64,000 nucleotides of DNA, taken from the NCBI GenBank assembly GCA_046291875.1, contig JBKBSF010000020.1:22553-86552 (forward strand). Direction: 5' to 3'. The notes beneath the pieces were generated by a model that worked only from the letters and a program-made list of their open reading frames with translations, was not told the origin of the DNA and searched no databases. Position numbers and translations under genes: made by a program. Source of the stretch: SKVR01 sp046291875 (GTDB lineage: Bacteria > Bacteroidota > Bacteroidia > Bacteroidales > UBA7960). Below are positions 7,796 to 15,901 of this stretch, piece after piece. Position 1 is the first letter of the stretch, and every line of letters begins with the position of its first letter.

Positions 7796-8569
7796 CTAAA
7801 ATACTTCAGCTTCAATACCCAGATCCTGCACTCTTCGGGCAATCTCCATCAATTCCTCCTGGGGGATCACTTCAAGGGTTTCTACGGGTGTGGAACGGGC
7901 AATGGGATAGATCATCACCAGGCGGGGCTGGAGGATCTCAATGTAATGGAGCCATTGACGAATCTCGCGGTCGGTGGTATTATCGATGATTTCCTCTCCA
8001 TGTTTTCCCCGCACAAAAAGCGACTGGATGATCGATTTCCCCCGGAAGAGCTTCATGTCATCCACCAGGGTTTCCAATGATGTGGTAATACGAGGCTTGT
8101 TGAGTTTTACAAAGGTATCTTCTGTGCCGGCATCCAGTTTCAGGATGGGCTGATCGATACGCATCAGTGCATCGGAAACCCCTGGCAGGGCAATACGGCT
8201 GGCATTGGTAAGGACAGAGATCTTGCTGTCGGGATAATAGAGATCGCGCAGCTGAATGGTATCGTGAATGATCCCTTCGAAGTGCGGGTGTATGGTGGGC
8301 TCGCCGTTGCCTGCAAAAGTGATGGAATCCAGCAGTGATCCTTTGGTTTGCATGCCCAGCAGCTTGTCCTGCAGGGCAGCCTGTATCTCCTGGCGTGTAG
8401 GGAAATGGGCGGAGGGCTCTTCGGGGGGTGTCCAGCCGCATTCGCAGTATACACAGTTGAAGGTACAATGTTTCTTGTAGGTAGGAAGCAGGTTTACTCC
8501 CAGGGAAATGCCCAGTCGTCGGCTTTTCACAGGGCCGAAGATGATTTGTTCAAACAAAAATCCACTCAT
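7796..8569 (-). CDS. Radical SAM protein (COG0731-like Fe-S oxidoreductase)
   Basis: A 257-residue protein with a canonical radical SAM cluster motif CTFNCVYC (Cys35, Cys39, Cys42) after a short N-terminal segment FGPVKSRRLGISLG typical of the COG0731 group. A glycine-rich SAM-binding strand (ITFAGNGEPTIHP) follows, and the barrel appears complete without a C-terminal accessory cluster. The substrate is unknown for this family. It is the last gene of an apparent ileS-dksA-lspA operon, 21 bp downstream of lspA, so it is probably co-transcribed with these housekeeping genes. Confidence 0.85.
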   Translation of the reverse strand: MSGFLFEQIIFGPVKSRRLGISLGVNLLPTYKKHCTFNCVYCECGWTPPEEPSAHFPTRQEIQAALQDKLLGMQTKGSLLDSITFAGNGEPTIHPHFEGIIHDTIQLRDLYYPDSKISVLTNASRIALPGVSDALMRIDQPILKLDAGTEDTFVKLNKPRITTSLETLVDDMKLFRGKSIIQSLFVRGKHGEEIIDNTTDREIRQWLHYIEILQPRLVMIYPIARSTPVETLEVIPQEELMEIARRVQDLGIEAEVF

Positions 8570-8590
8570 AACTTGTGGGGTATTGGAAAT

Positions 8591-9250
8591 TTATTCCGGC
8601 TGTGCGAGAGGTGTCTGATCCGGATCGCTGGGATGCGCAAAAAGTTTTTTCTGGAATATCAGCAGGATAAACACCCCTATGGTAATGGCAGAATCGGCCA
8701 GGTTGAAAACCGGTCTGAAGAAAATATATTCTTCTCCTGCCCAGAAGGGGAACCATTGCGGGAAATTGCCTCTGAGAATGGGGAAGTAGAGCATGTCTAC
8801 CACCTTTCCGTGAAGGAAGGGGGCGTAGCCACCCTCGGCAGGCAAAAACTGTGCGGTTTGGGTGAAGTAGCTTTCGGAAAACAACATGCCATAGAAAGCG
8901 CTGTCGATGATATTGCCCAAAGCACCGGCCATGATCAGTGATATACAGGCAATCAGTCCGGCATGTGCCCTTTGCAGGATCAGCCGGTGGATATACCATC
9001 CAATAAATATCACGGCAACAATGCGGAAGATGCTTAGTATGAGCTTTCCGTATTCACCGGAAAACTGCATTCCAAACGCCATCCCCTCGTTTTCTATGAA
9101 GTAAATATTGAACCAATCGCCAATTACCGGGATGTTCTGCCCCAGGGTCATACGGGTTTTGACCAGAACCTTGGTGGTTTGATCCAGCAAAAGAACCAGG
9201 GGTATGATGATCCAGGGAATGTGCCTGAGCTGCAACGAAAACCGGCTCAT
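8591..9250 (-). CDS. lspA: Lipoprotein signal peptidase (signal peptidase II)
   Basis: A 219-residue inner membrane aspartyl protease that cuts prolipoproteins before the lipidated Cys. Four hydrophobic segments are visible (about 11-28, 70-87, 96-114, 177-200). The catalytic aspartates are in NIIDS (Asp116) and KVVDML (Asp152), and the N-terminal LLDQTTKVLV motif is conserved. It is longer than the ~160-residue proteobacterial enzyme because of an insertion between the two active-site motifs and a C-terminal tail, as is usual in Bacteroidota. The ATG directly follows the stop codon of the upstream dksA-like gene, which indicates tight coupling. Confidence 0.96.
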   Translation of the reverse strand: MSRFSLQLRHIPWIIIPLVLLLDQTTKVLVKTRMTLGQNIPVIGDWFNIYFIENEGMAFGMQFSGEYGKLILSIFRIVAVIFIGWYIHRLILQRAHAGLIACISLIMAGALGNIIDSAFYGMLFSESYFTQTAQFLPAEGGYAPFLHGKVVDMLYFPILRGNFPQWFPFWAGEEYIFFRPVFNLADSAITIGVFILLIFQKKLFAHPSDPDQTPLAQPE

Positions 9251-9646
9251 TTACTTCTTGATATTCTGGTTGAGTTTGGCCTCTATACTCATGGTGGCAT
9301 GGGGCACGCTGCGCAACCTTTCGGGGGAAATGAGTTTGCCGGTAACCCTGCAGATGCCATAGGTACCGTTTTCAATACGGATCAGGGCGTTCTCCAGGTC
9401 ACGGATAAACTTCTGCTGGCGGGCTGCAAGCTGGCTGTTCTCCTCCTTCGACAGTACCTGCGAACCTTCTTCCAAAATCTTGAAGGAGGGTGAAGTATCG
9501 TTGGTATCGTTGGCATTCTGGGTGGTGTAGGCCTCAGTAAGAATCTTCAGACCAGCCCGGGCTTCATCAAGCTTTTTAAGGATGATGGCTTTGAACTCCT
9601 GGAGCTCCTCTTCTGAGTATCTGGTTTTCTCTTTCTTATTTTCCAT
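9251..9646 (-). CDS. DksA/TraR-family protein with a degenerate zinc finger
   Basis: 131 residues from the ATG at 9646 (the frame is open to a TTG at 9652). An N-terminal coiled-coil hairpin is followed by a DksA-type C-terminal module, NGTYGICRVTGKLISPERL then VPHATMSIEAK. Classical DksA holds Zn with four Cys; here only one Cys (Cys99) remains, the other positions being Thr/Gly/Ala/Ser, so zinc is probably not bound. Members of this family bind the RNA polymerase secondary channel; whether this one responds to ppGpp is not visible. It lies 19 bp after ileS and touches lspA, a gene order I know as common in Bacteroidota. Confidence 0.87.
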   Translation of the reverse strand: MENKKEKTRYSEEELQEFKAIILKKLDEARAGLKILTEAYTTQNANDTNDTSPSFKILEEGSQVLSKEENSQLAARQQKFIRDLENALIRIENGTYGICRVTGKLISPERLRSVPHATMSIEAKLNQNIKK

Positions 9647-9665
9647 AGTCAAAAGGTTTTATTGC

Positions 9666-12600
9666 TTAATTACTAGCTTTTTGAACCATTACAAAAGTTT
9701 TGATGTCATCGGCAATGTCCACTTCAACTTTTGAGGCATCTTCCAGTACGTCTGCATAATTAAGTCTTACGGCCAGCGTTTCAGAGCAAATATACTCATT
9801 ATTGTTGAGTATTGCCTCAGATATTTCATTATGTTTCTGAACGGACAATTCAATTTTATCGGTCACTTCGAAGCCCTTTTCCTTCCTTATATTCTGGATC
9901 CGGTTGATCAGTTCGCGGGCGATACCCTCTTGTTTCAGATCTTCGGTCAGGGTTATGTCCAAAGCCACAGTTACCTTGCCTTCAGAGGCTACCAGCCAGC
10001 CCGGAATATCTTCAGAGAGGATCTCCACATCTTCCGTTGCCAGAACAATGGCCTGGCCTTCCACCTCAATAGTATAACTTCCCTGGGTTTCGATTATTGC
10101 AATCTCTTCCTGCGAAAAAGCAGCCACTGCTACAGAGATCTGCTTCATGAGCTTGCCATGCTTGGGGCCCAGGGTTTTGAAATTGGGTTTGATCTTCTTT
10201 ACCAGTATCCCTGCGGTTTCGGTAAGATACTCCAGCTCCTTCACATTAACTTCTGAGAGGATCAGTTGTTCGACACCCTGCAGCTGATGGCGGAATTTTT
10301 CATCCAGTACCGGCACCATGATTTTTTGCAGAGGCTGACGCACACGGATGTTTACCTTTTTGCGCAAACCAAGCACCAGCGATGAGATCTGTTGGGCCAG
10401 CTGCATTCTCTGCTCCAGATCGGCATCAATACAAGCTGGGTCGGCCACAGGAAAATCCGTAAGGTGCACAGAGCTTACAGGGAAACGTCCACTCACTTTG
10501 TTGAGGTCGGCAAACAGGCGATCGCTGAAGAAAGGGGCTATGGGGGCGGTCAGCTGGCTGATCACCTCCAGGCACCGGTAAAGGGTTTGGTAGGCAGAGA
10601 TTTTATCCTCGCTGTATTCGCCTTTCCAGAACCTGCGACGACACAGCCTAACATACCAGTTGCTAAGGTGTTCATCTACAAATTCCTGTATAAGGCGCCC
10701 GGCACGGGTGGGTTCAAAGTCATGGTAGCAAGAGTCTACCTTGCTGATGAGCGTGTTCAGCTCTGAAAGGATCCAGCGGTCTATCTCGGGGCGTTTGGCC
10801 AGAGCAATCTCTTCTTCTTTGTAAGCAAAGCCATCAATGTTGGCATACAGTGCAAAGAATGCGTAGGTATTGTAAAGGGTGCCGAAAAACTTGCGCTGCA
10901 CCTCTGCCACACCTTCAATGTCGAACTTGAGGTTATCCCAGGGTTGTGCATTGGTAATCATGTACCAGCGGGTTGCATCGGGGCCGAATTTCTCTATGGT
11001 TTCGAAAGGATCTACTGCGTTGCCCAGGCGTTTCGACATCTTGTTGCCACTCTTGTCGAGTACCAGTCCGTTGGAAACAACCGTCTTGAAAGCCACCGAG
11101 TCGAATACCATGGTGGCAATGGCATGAAGGGTAAAGAACCATCCGCGGGTTTGGTCTACCCCTTCGGCAATGAAGTCGGCAGGGAAGTTTTGCTCAAAGA
11201 TCTCTTTGTTCTCGAAAGGATAGTGATACTGTGCATAGGGCATAGATCCGGAATCAAACCACACGTCGATCAGGTCACTTTCGCGCTGCATAGGCTTGCC
11301 AGAAGCAGAAACCAGCACAATCTCATCCACCACAGGTCGGTGCATATCGAACACGTTGTAGTTGTCGGCACTCATGTTGCCAGGCACGAAATCCTTTAAC
11401 GGATTTTCCTGCATGAAGCCTGCTTTCACCGATTTTTCGCATTCCTGCTTCAACTGCTCCAGTGAACCGATGCAAATCATCTCTTCGCGGTCATCGGTCA
11501 TCCAGACCGGCAGGGGGATCCCCCAATAGCGGGAGCGGCTCAGGTTCCAGTCCTGCAAATTCTCCAGCCAGTTGCCAAAGCGGCCGGTACCGGTTGCCTC
11601 GGGCTTCCACTGTATGGTTTGGTTGAGCTCTATCATCCGCTCCTTCAATGCAGTGGTGCGGATAAACCACGAATCCAGCGGATAGTACAGGATGGGTTTG
11701 TCTGTTCGCCAGCAATGAGGATAGGAGTGCTCGTATTTCTCTGCTTTAAAAGCTTTGTTGTCGGTTTTCAGTTTGATGATGATATCCACATCTACCGGGC
11801 GATCGTTCTTGGCATCATATTCCGGATCGTATTCAGGCTTAACGAATCGACCCCCGAAATCGGGCATCTCGTCCACAAAACGACCTTGCTTATTCACCAT
11901 GGTAAGAGCACCCAGGTTGTATTGTTTGCCCACCCTGAAGTCGTCGGCACCAAAGCTGGGAGCAATATGCACAATACCGGTACCATCTTCGGTGGTAACA
12001 AAATCGCCCAGAACTACACGGAAGGGATCTCCCTCTTCGGGCAGGATAGATGGAAGCAGCTGTTCATAGCGGATATGCTCAAACTGGCTACCTTTGTATT
12101 CTGCCACCACCTTGTAAGGGATCTTTTTGTCGCCAGGCTGGTAGGCCTGCATCTCCAGATCCGCATTTTTAGGGTCAAAGAACCCGGCCATAAGATCTTT
12201 GGCAAGGATCACAGCAACCGGTGCAAAAGTATAAGGGTTGAAAGTTTGCACTTTCACATAGTCGATATTCTTTCCCACGGCAAGGCCGGTGTTGCTTGGC
12301 AGGGTCCAGGGGGTGGTGGTCCAGGCCAGGAAGTGTACATCCTCTTCTCCATGTGCATAGAGAAACTCTGAGGTTTGATTGCGCACAACCTTAAACTGGG
12401 CCGTAACAGAATTGTCCTTTACCATTCGGTAACATCCGGGCTGGTTGAGCTCGTGGGTGCTCAGTCCGGTACCCGCAGCGGGCGAATAGGGCTGAATGGA
12501 ATATCCTTTGTAAAGCAAACCTTTTTCGTAGAGCTTGCTCAACAGATACCATACGCTTTCAATGTATTTGTTTTCGAAGGTGATATAAGGATCACTCAGA

Positions 12601-13034
12601 TCTACCCAGTACCCCATGATACGCGTGAGTTCATCCCAGGTATCCTTGTATTTCATCACATCCTTGCGACATTCCTGGTTGTAATCAACAATGGAAATTT
12701 TGGAGCCAATATCCTCTTTGGTTATACCCAGGTTTTTCTCAACCCCAATTTCAACGGGCAGTCCATGGGTGTCCCAGCCTGCTTTGCGGTTCACCAGGAA
12801 GCCTTTCTGGGTGCGGTAGCGGCAAAAAATATCCTTGATGGCACGTGCCATTACGTGATGAATACCCGGCAAACCATTGGCAGAAGGAGGGCCTTCGTAA
12901 AAAACCCACGGCTTATGCCCCTGGCGGATCTCTAGGCTCTTACCAAAAACATCTTCTTTTTCCCATGTTGCCAAAACCTCTTTCCCTATTTTCGACAGGT
13001 TCAGGTGCTTGTATTCGGTATACTTTTTTTCCAT
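9666..13034 (-). CDS. ileS: Isoleucyl-tRNA synthetase (long, type 2-like)
   Basis: A 1122-residue class I aminoacyl-tRNA synthetase charging tRNA-Ile. The HIGH-type motif reads GIHH (residues 57-60) in EGPPSANGLPGIHHVMAR, and the KMSKS-type motif reads KMSKR (665-669). The editing (CP1) domain lies between them; the anticodon-binding region and a long C-terminal extension follow. Length above 1100 and KMSKR resemble the eukaryote-like type 2 IleRS, a class associated with reduced mupirocin sensitivity (established for that class, inferred here). It heads the operon ileS-dksA-like-lspA-radical SAM, with a promoter element at 13103-13110. Confidence 0.97.
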   Translation of the reverse strand: MEKKYTEYKHLNLSKIGKEVLATWEKEDVFGKSLEIRQGHKPWVFYEGPPSANGLPGIHHVMARAIKDIFCRYRTQKGFLVNRKAGWDTHGLPVEIGVEKNLGITKEDIGSKISIVDYNQECRKDVMKYKDTWDELTRIMGYWVDLSDPYITFENKYIESVWYLLSKLYEKGLLYKGYSIQPYSPAAGTGLSTHELNQPGCYRMVKDNSVTAQFKVVRNQTSEFLYAHGEEDVHFLAWTTTPWTLPSNTGLAVGKNIDYVKVQTFNPYTFAPVAVILAKDLMAGFFDPKNADLEMQAYQPGDKKIPYKVVAEYKGSQFEHIRYEQLLPSILPEEGDPFRVVLGDFVTTEDGTGIVHIAPSFGADDFRVGKQYNLGALTMVNKQGRFVDEMPDFGGRFVKPEYDPEYDAKNDRPVDVDIIIKLKTDNKAFKAEKYEHSYPHCWRTDKPILYYPLDSWFIRTTALKERMIELNQTIQWKPEATGTGRFGNWLENLQDWNLSRSRYWGIPLPVWMTDDREEMICIGSLEQLKQECEKSVKAGFMQENPLKDFVPGNMSADNYNVFDMHRPVVDEIVLVSASGKPMQRESDLIDVWFDSGSMPYAQYHYPFENKEIFEQNFPADFIAEGVDQTRGWFFTLHAIATMVFDSVAFKTVVSNGLVLDKSGNKMSKRLGNAVDPFETIEKFGPDATRWYMITNAQPWDNLKFDIEGVAEVQRKFFGTLYNTYAFFALYANIDGFAYKEEEIALAKRPEIDRWILSELNTLISKVDSCYHDFEPTRAGRLIQEFVDEHLSNWYVRLCRRRFWKGEYSEDKISAYQTLYRCLEVISQLTAPIAPFFSDRLFADLNKVSGRFPVSSVHLTDFPVADPACIDADLEQRMQLAQQISSLVLGLRKKVNIRVRQPLQKIMVPVLDEKFRHQLQGVEQLILSEVNVKELEYLTETAGILVKKIKPNFKTLGPKHGKLMKQISVAVAAFSQEEIAIIETQGSYTIEVEGQAIVLATEDVEILSEDIPGWLVASEGKVTVALDITLTEDLKQEGIARELINRIQNIRKEKGFEVTDKIELSVQKHNEISEAILNNNEYICSETLAVRLNYADVLEDASKVEVDIADDIKTFVMVQKASN

Positions 13035-13102
13035 TGTCGGAGATTACTATGTCAGATTAATTTGCTGAAAATCACAAGTGCTTCCTGCTAAATTCAAAGG
13101 CG

Positions 13103-13110
13103 CAAAATTA
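13103..13110 (-). promoter_or_regulatory. Bacteroidetes -7 element TAATTTTG for ileS
   Basis: On the minus strand TAATTTTG lies about 70 bp before the ileS ATG, matching the TAnnTTTG consensus of the primary sigma factor of Bacteroidota. I could not identify a clear -33 TTG. Confidence 0.55.
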
Positions 13111-13214
13111 TAAAAAAAAAGCGTTCGGGCGGTAAATAAATTATTATACCCCCTGCCAGTAACAGCAAGCTTGCTTTTCAGCGTTTTTCTTAAAAAACCG
13201 CCTTCTTTTTTAGG

Positions 13215-13222
13215 TATTTTTG
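13215..13222 (+). promoter_or_regulatory. -7 element TATTTTTG for the coiled-coil protein gene
   Basis: TATTTTTG on the plus strand, about 57 bp before the ATG at 13279, fits TAnnTTTG. The region 13035-13278 is a divergent promoter zone with no convincing gene in it. Confidence 0.5.
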
Positions 13223-13278
13223 CCCAAAAGGTCTGAATTGTTTTAAACATTGACCCTCACTAACCTAATTCATCTGGA

Positions 13279-15129
13279 ATGACCCAATCACGCATGCCCT
13301 TTGGAAAGGGATGGATCGTTTTACTTATCTGGCTGCTTTGGCTGCCCGAAACCCTTCAAGGACAAAGACGAGATGGAGAACTGGAGATCTCCGGACGTAT
13401 CGAACAAAGCTACGAACCGGTAGGAAATGGCACCATTCGTATTTATGAAGGGTCGCGCATGATACGATCAGTGACCACCAACAGCAGAGGCCGGTTCAGT
13501 TTCACGCTACCCCTTGAGGGAGAATATATTGTGGCTTTCAGTGCTCCGGGCCTGGTTACCAAAAGGCTGATGTTCGACACCAGCATCAAAGACCGCAGAA
13601 CCCGTGATCGGTTATTTCAGTTCGACTTTGTGGTAGACCTTTTCCCCGAGATTGACGGAATCGATTTTACATTTTTTGAAGAACCCCTTTCCACCATCGC
13701 TTTCATTGACGAAATCAACCGTTTCTTTTTCCGGGAATCGGAAACTTCACCACGTTTGCGCAGAGCCAATGAGATACACCGACAGGTGGTTGACCTGATA
13801 CGGCGCAGGGAAGCTTATGCACAAACCATCGTGCAAGCCGATCAGTTTTTCCGTAATCAGAGCTACGAGCAGGCAAGGGCATCCTATGTAGAAGCCAATG
13901 GGTTTTTACCTGACGAAACCTATCCGGTGCGCCGTATTGAAGAAATTGACAGGATACTCGCCGAGCAGCGCGATCAAAGAGCGCAGGACCTTGCCAGACA
14001 GCAGGAAGCTCAACGTGAACGGGAAAGAGAGCAGCAAGCAGAACAGGAGAGACAGAGATTGCAGCGCGAACAACAAGCAGCTGCAAACCGCCAGCAAGAA
14101 GCCGAAAGACTTCGTCAGGAACAGGAACGCCAGGCTGAACTGGCTCGTCAGCAAGAAGCCGAAAGGCAGCGCCAGGCAGAACAGGCCCGCCAGCAGGAAG
14201 CAGAGCGTCAGCGCCTGGCCGAGCAGGAACGTCAGCGCCTAGAAAGAGAACGTCAGGCCGAACTAGCCCGTCAGCAAGAAGCCGAAAGACTTCGCCAGGA
14301 ACAGGAACGCCAGGCTGAGCTAGCCCGCCAGCAGGAAGCCGAAAGGCAGCGTCAGGCCGAACAGGCTCGCCAGCAGGAAGCAGAGCGCCAGCGACTGGCC
14401 GAGCAGGAACGTCAGCGTGTTGAAAGAGAACGCCAGGCCGAACTGGCTCGTCAGCAGGAGGCAGAACGGCAGCGCCAGGCTGAGCTTGCCCGGCAACAGG
14501 AAGCAGAGCGACAGCGTCAGGCTGCTCTGGCTCAGCAGCAAACCCAGCAAAGACCACAAACCCCGCAGCCTTCTGCCTCCTCTGCCGACAACCAGCGGGA
14601 GTATAATGCTGCCATTGCACAGGGAGATCAGTTGTTTCAACGCAGACAATTTTTTAACGCCCGCGATGCATATCAGCTGGCTTTGTCATTTCGTCCCAAT
14701 GAATCACATCCCTCCAATCGCATCCGCGAAATCAACCAGATCCTGGCCGATAGCGAAGAGATGGCCCGGTTTTATGCTAATGGATTTTTCGATGTTTCCA
14801 ACGTAAAAGAAAGGATCCTCAATAATTCGGAAAAAAGGTATTACTTTGTACCCTTCGATCGCCGGCGCACTGGCAGCTACCTGATGCTGCAGGCCGAAAA
14901 CCTCGATGGAAGGCCCATGCGCCTTTTTATCAACTATGGCAAAGACAATGAGCGTCTTGGAGGTTTTTCCATCAATATTGGCGGGCAAACAGGGGTTACC
15001 GACCTGAAAATTGATATTTCAGGACAAGCCCGCTGGATTACCGACAACAACAATTGGATCAGCATCTATCCGCTGGGAGGCAACATTGAGTTGCATAACC
15101 TGAAGATCCACTTTGGGCCGGGACAATAA
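13279..15129 (+). CDS. Secreted protein: carboxypeptidase-regulatory-like domain plus long Q/R/E coiled coil with 60-residue repeats
   Basis: 616 residues: signal peptide (hydrophobic core WIVLLIWLLWLP, cut near residue 28), a carboxypeptidase-regulatory-like beta domain (about 33-110), a TPR-like motif ending IEEIDRILAE (about 181-235), a charged Gln/Arg/Glu/Ala coiled coil (about 236-425), a second copy of the TPR-like motif (FFNARDAYQLALSFRPNE, about 436-490) and a beta-rich end (about 500-616). The coil holds a 60-residue unit at residues 277-336 repeated at 337-396 with a single Leu/Val change. It is likely periplasmic or envelope-associated. I do not recognise a function; the TPR-like motif resembles ones in Bacteroidota OmpA-type envelope proteins. 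Confidence 0.8.
   Translation: MTQSRMPFGKGWIVLLIWLLWLPETLQGQRRDGELEISGRIEQSYEPVGNGTIRIYEGSRMIRSVTTNSRGRFSFTLPLEGEYIVAFSAPGLVTKRLMFDTSIKDRRTRDRLFQFDFVVDLFPEIDGIDFTFFEEPLSTIAFIDEINRFFFRESETSPRLRRANEIHRQVVDLIRRREAYAQTIVQADQFFRNQSYEQARASYVEANGFLPDETYPVRRIEEIDRILAEQRDQRAQDLARQQEAQREREREQQAEQERQRLQREQQAAANRQQEAERLRQEQERQAELARQQEAERQRQAEQARQQEAERQRLAEQERQRLERERQAELARQQEAERLRQEQERQAELARQQEAERQRQAEQARQQEAERQRLAEQERQRVERERQAELARQQEAERQRQAELARQQEAERQRQAALAQQQTQQRPQTPQPSASSADNQREYNAAIAQGDQLFQRRQFFNARDAYQLALSFRPNESHPSNRIREINQILADSEEMARFYANGFFDVSNVKERILNNSEKRYYFVPFDRRRTGSYLMLQAENLDGRPMRLFINYGKDNERLGGFSINIGGQTGVTDLKIDISGQARWITDNNNWISIYPLGGNIELHNLKIHFGPGQ
14107..14466 (+). repeat. 180-bp in-frame tandem duplication inside the coiled coil
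   Basis: Unit 1 covers 14107-14286 and unit 2 covers 14287-14466. The encoded 60 residues differ once (Leu in RQRLER versus Val in RQRVER), while the DNA carries many more synonymous third-position changes. Shorter 14-residue sub-repeats (RQQEAERQRQAE type) continue to about 14545. Confidence 0.9.
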
Positions 15130-15195
15130 AGCAGTACACAGGGAGCAACGGGAACAGCCATTCTAATGCTCCCAAATGGGTTTTAAATAATTACA

Positions 15196-15759
15196 ATGGA
15201 ACAGTTTGCAGAACGGTGGGCAGAAATTGAGTTGGGCGGAAAAGCCGGGCAGCGCTATGCAGTGTCGAATTTTGGCAGGGTTAAAAGCTTTTCAGAGCAC
15301 CTCCATGAGGGCAAGCTTCTGAAGTTAAATGAGAAGAATGGGTATAAGGCCATCAATTACAGGGAGTACACCCCTGAAGGGAAGATCAGGCACAGGGTGG
15401 CATATATCCACCGGCTGGTGGCTGAAAACTTTCTGGAGCAGCCTCCCGGCGCAGATCATGTAATCTTTGTGAACCATAACCACCAGGTGCCCCATGTGAG
15501 CAACCTGCAGTGGGTGAGTCGTGCGGAGATGCTCGAGCATACCCGTAAAAGCCCTGCGGTACAACGCGGACGCAAACTGGCACAGCAGAAAAACCGCGAA
15601 CGCGATGGGCGAAAACTTAGAGCTACCGATGTACTGCACCTCAAACGCAAGCTGGCACGGGGCAACACCCGTGTCAAAATGCTGGCAAAACAGTTCAATG
15701 TGTCCGAAACTACCATCTACCGCATTGCCCGGAAAGAAAACTGGGGGCACCTGGAGTAG
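15196..15759 (+). CDS. NUMOD4/HNH-like protein with C-terminal helix-turn-helix
   Basis: 187 residues. The N-terminus WAEIELGG...YAVSNFGRVKSF (about 8-32) is a NUMOD4 motif, a DNA-binding module of homing endonucleases. HRLVAENFLEQP and SNLQWVSRAEMLEHT (about 75-115) correspond to the flanks of an HNH nuclease core, but the middle reads VNHNHQVPHVSNL in place of the usual VNHkNgnkxDNR-type core, so nuclease activity is doubtful. Residues about 145-187 (KMLAKQFNVSETTIYRIA) form a helix-turn-helix. There is no intron or intein nearby, so it may be a domesticated DNA-binding protein. A cognate site is not visible. Confidence 0.75.
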   Translation: MEQFAERWAEIELGGKAGQRYAVSNFGRVKSFSEHLHEGKLLKLNEKNGYKAINYREYTPEGKIRHRVAYIHRLVAENFLEQPPGADHVIFVNHNHQVPHVSNLQWVSRAEMLEHTRKSPAVQRGRKLAQQKNRERDGRKLRATDVLHLKRKLARGNTRVKMLAKQFNVSETTIYRIARKENWGHLE

Positions 15760-15850
15760 GGGGTATTGAATCCCAGCAATTTTCAAGGTTTCTGCAAGAG
15801 CATTCTTTGCTCATGCGAATACATTTTTATACTCAATCATCCCGTAAAAA

Positions 15851-15881
15851 AAAGCCCGTTTCCAACAAGAAAACGGGCTTT
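15851..15881 (-). terminator. Terminator of the EF-G-like gene
   Basis: AAAGCCCGTTT (15851-15861) and AAACGGGCTTT (15871-15881) form an 11-bp stem with a 9-nt loop. The T-run is on the minus strand (A-run 15846-15853 on plus), 20 bp beyond the stop codon of the EF-G-like gene. Confidence 0.9.
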
Positions 15882-15901
15882 GGTATAGTATAGGAGAAAG
15901 A

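Noticed and set aside
13047..13250. 67-codon frame in the ileS/coiled-coil divergent region
   Set aside because: It overlaps both promoter elements and shows no conserved features or ribosome site.
13715..14620. 301-codon antisense frame over the coiled-coil gene
   Set aside because: It mirrors the Gln/Arg/Glu repeat as a low-complexity Pro/Leu/Val/Ala-rich sequence; the plus-strand protein has a signal peptide and recognisable domains.
15141..15173. GGGAGCA/TGCTCCC stem between the coiled-coil and NUMOD4-like genes
   Set aside because: Only 7 bp with a 19-nt loop and no T-run; too weak to call a terminator.
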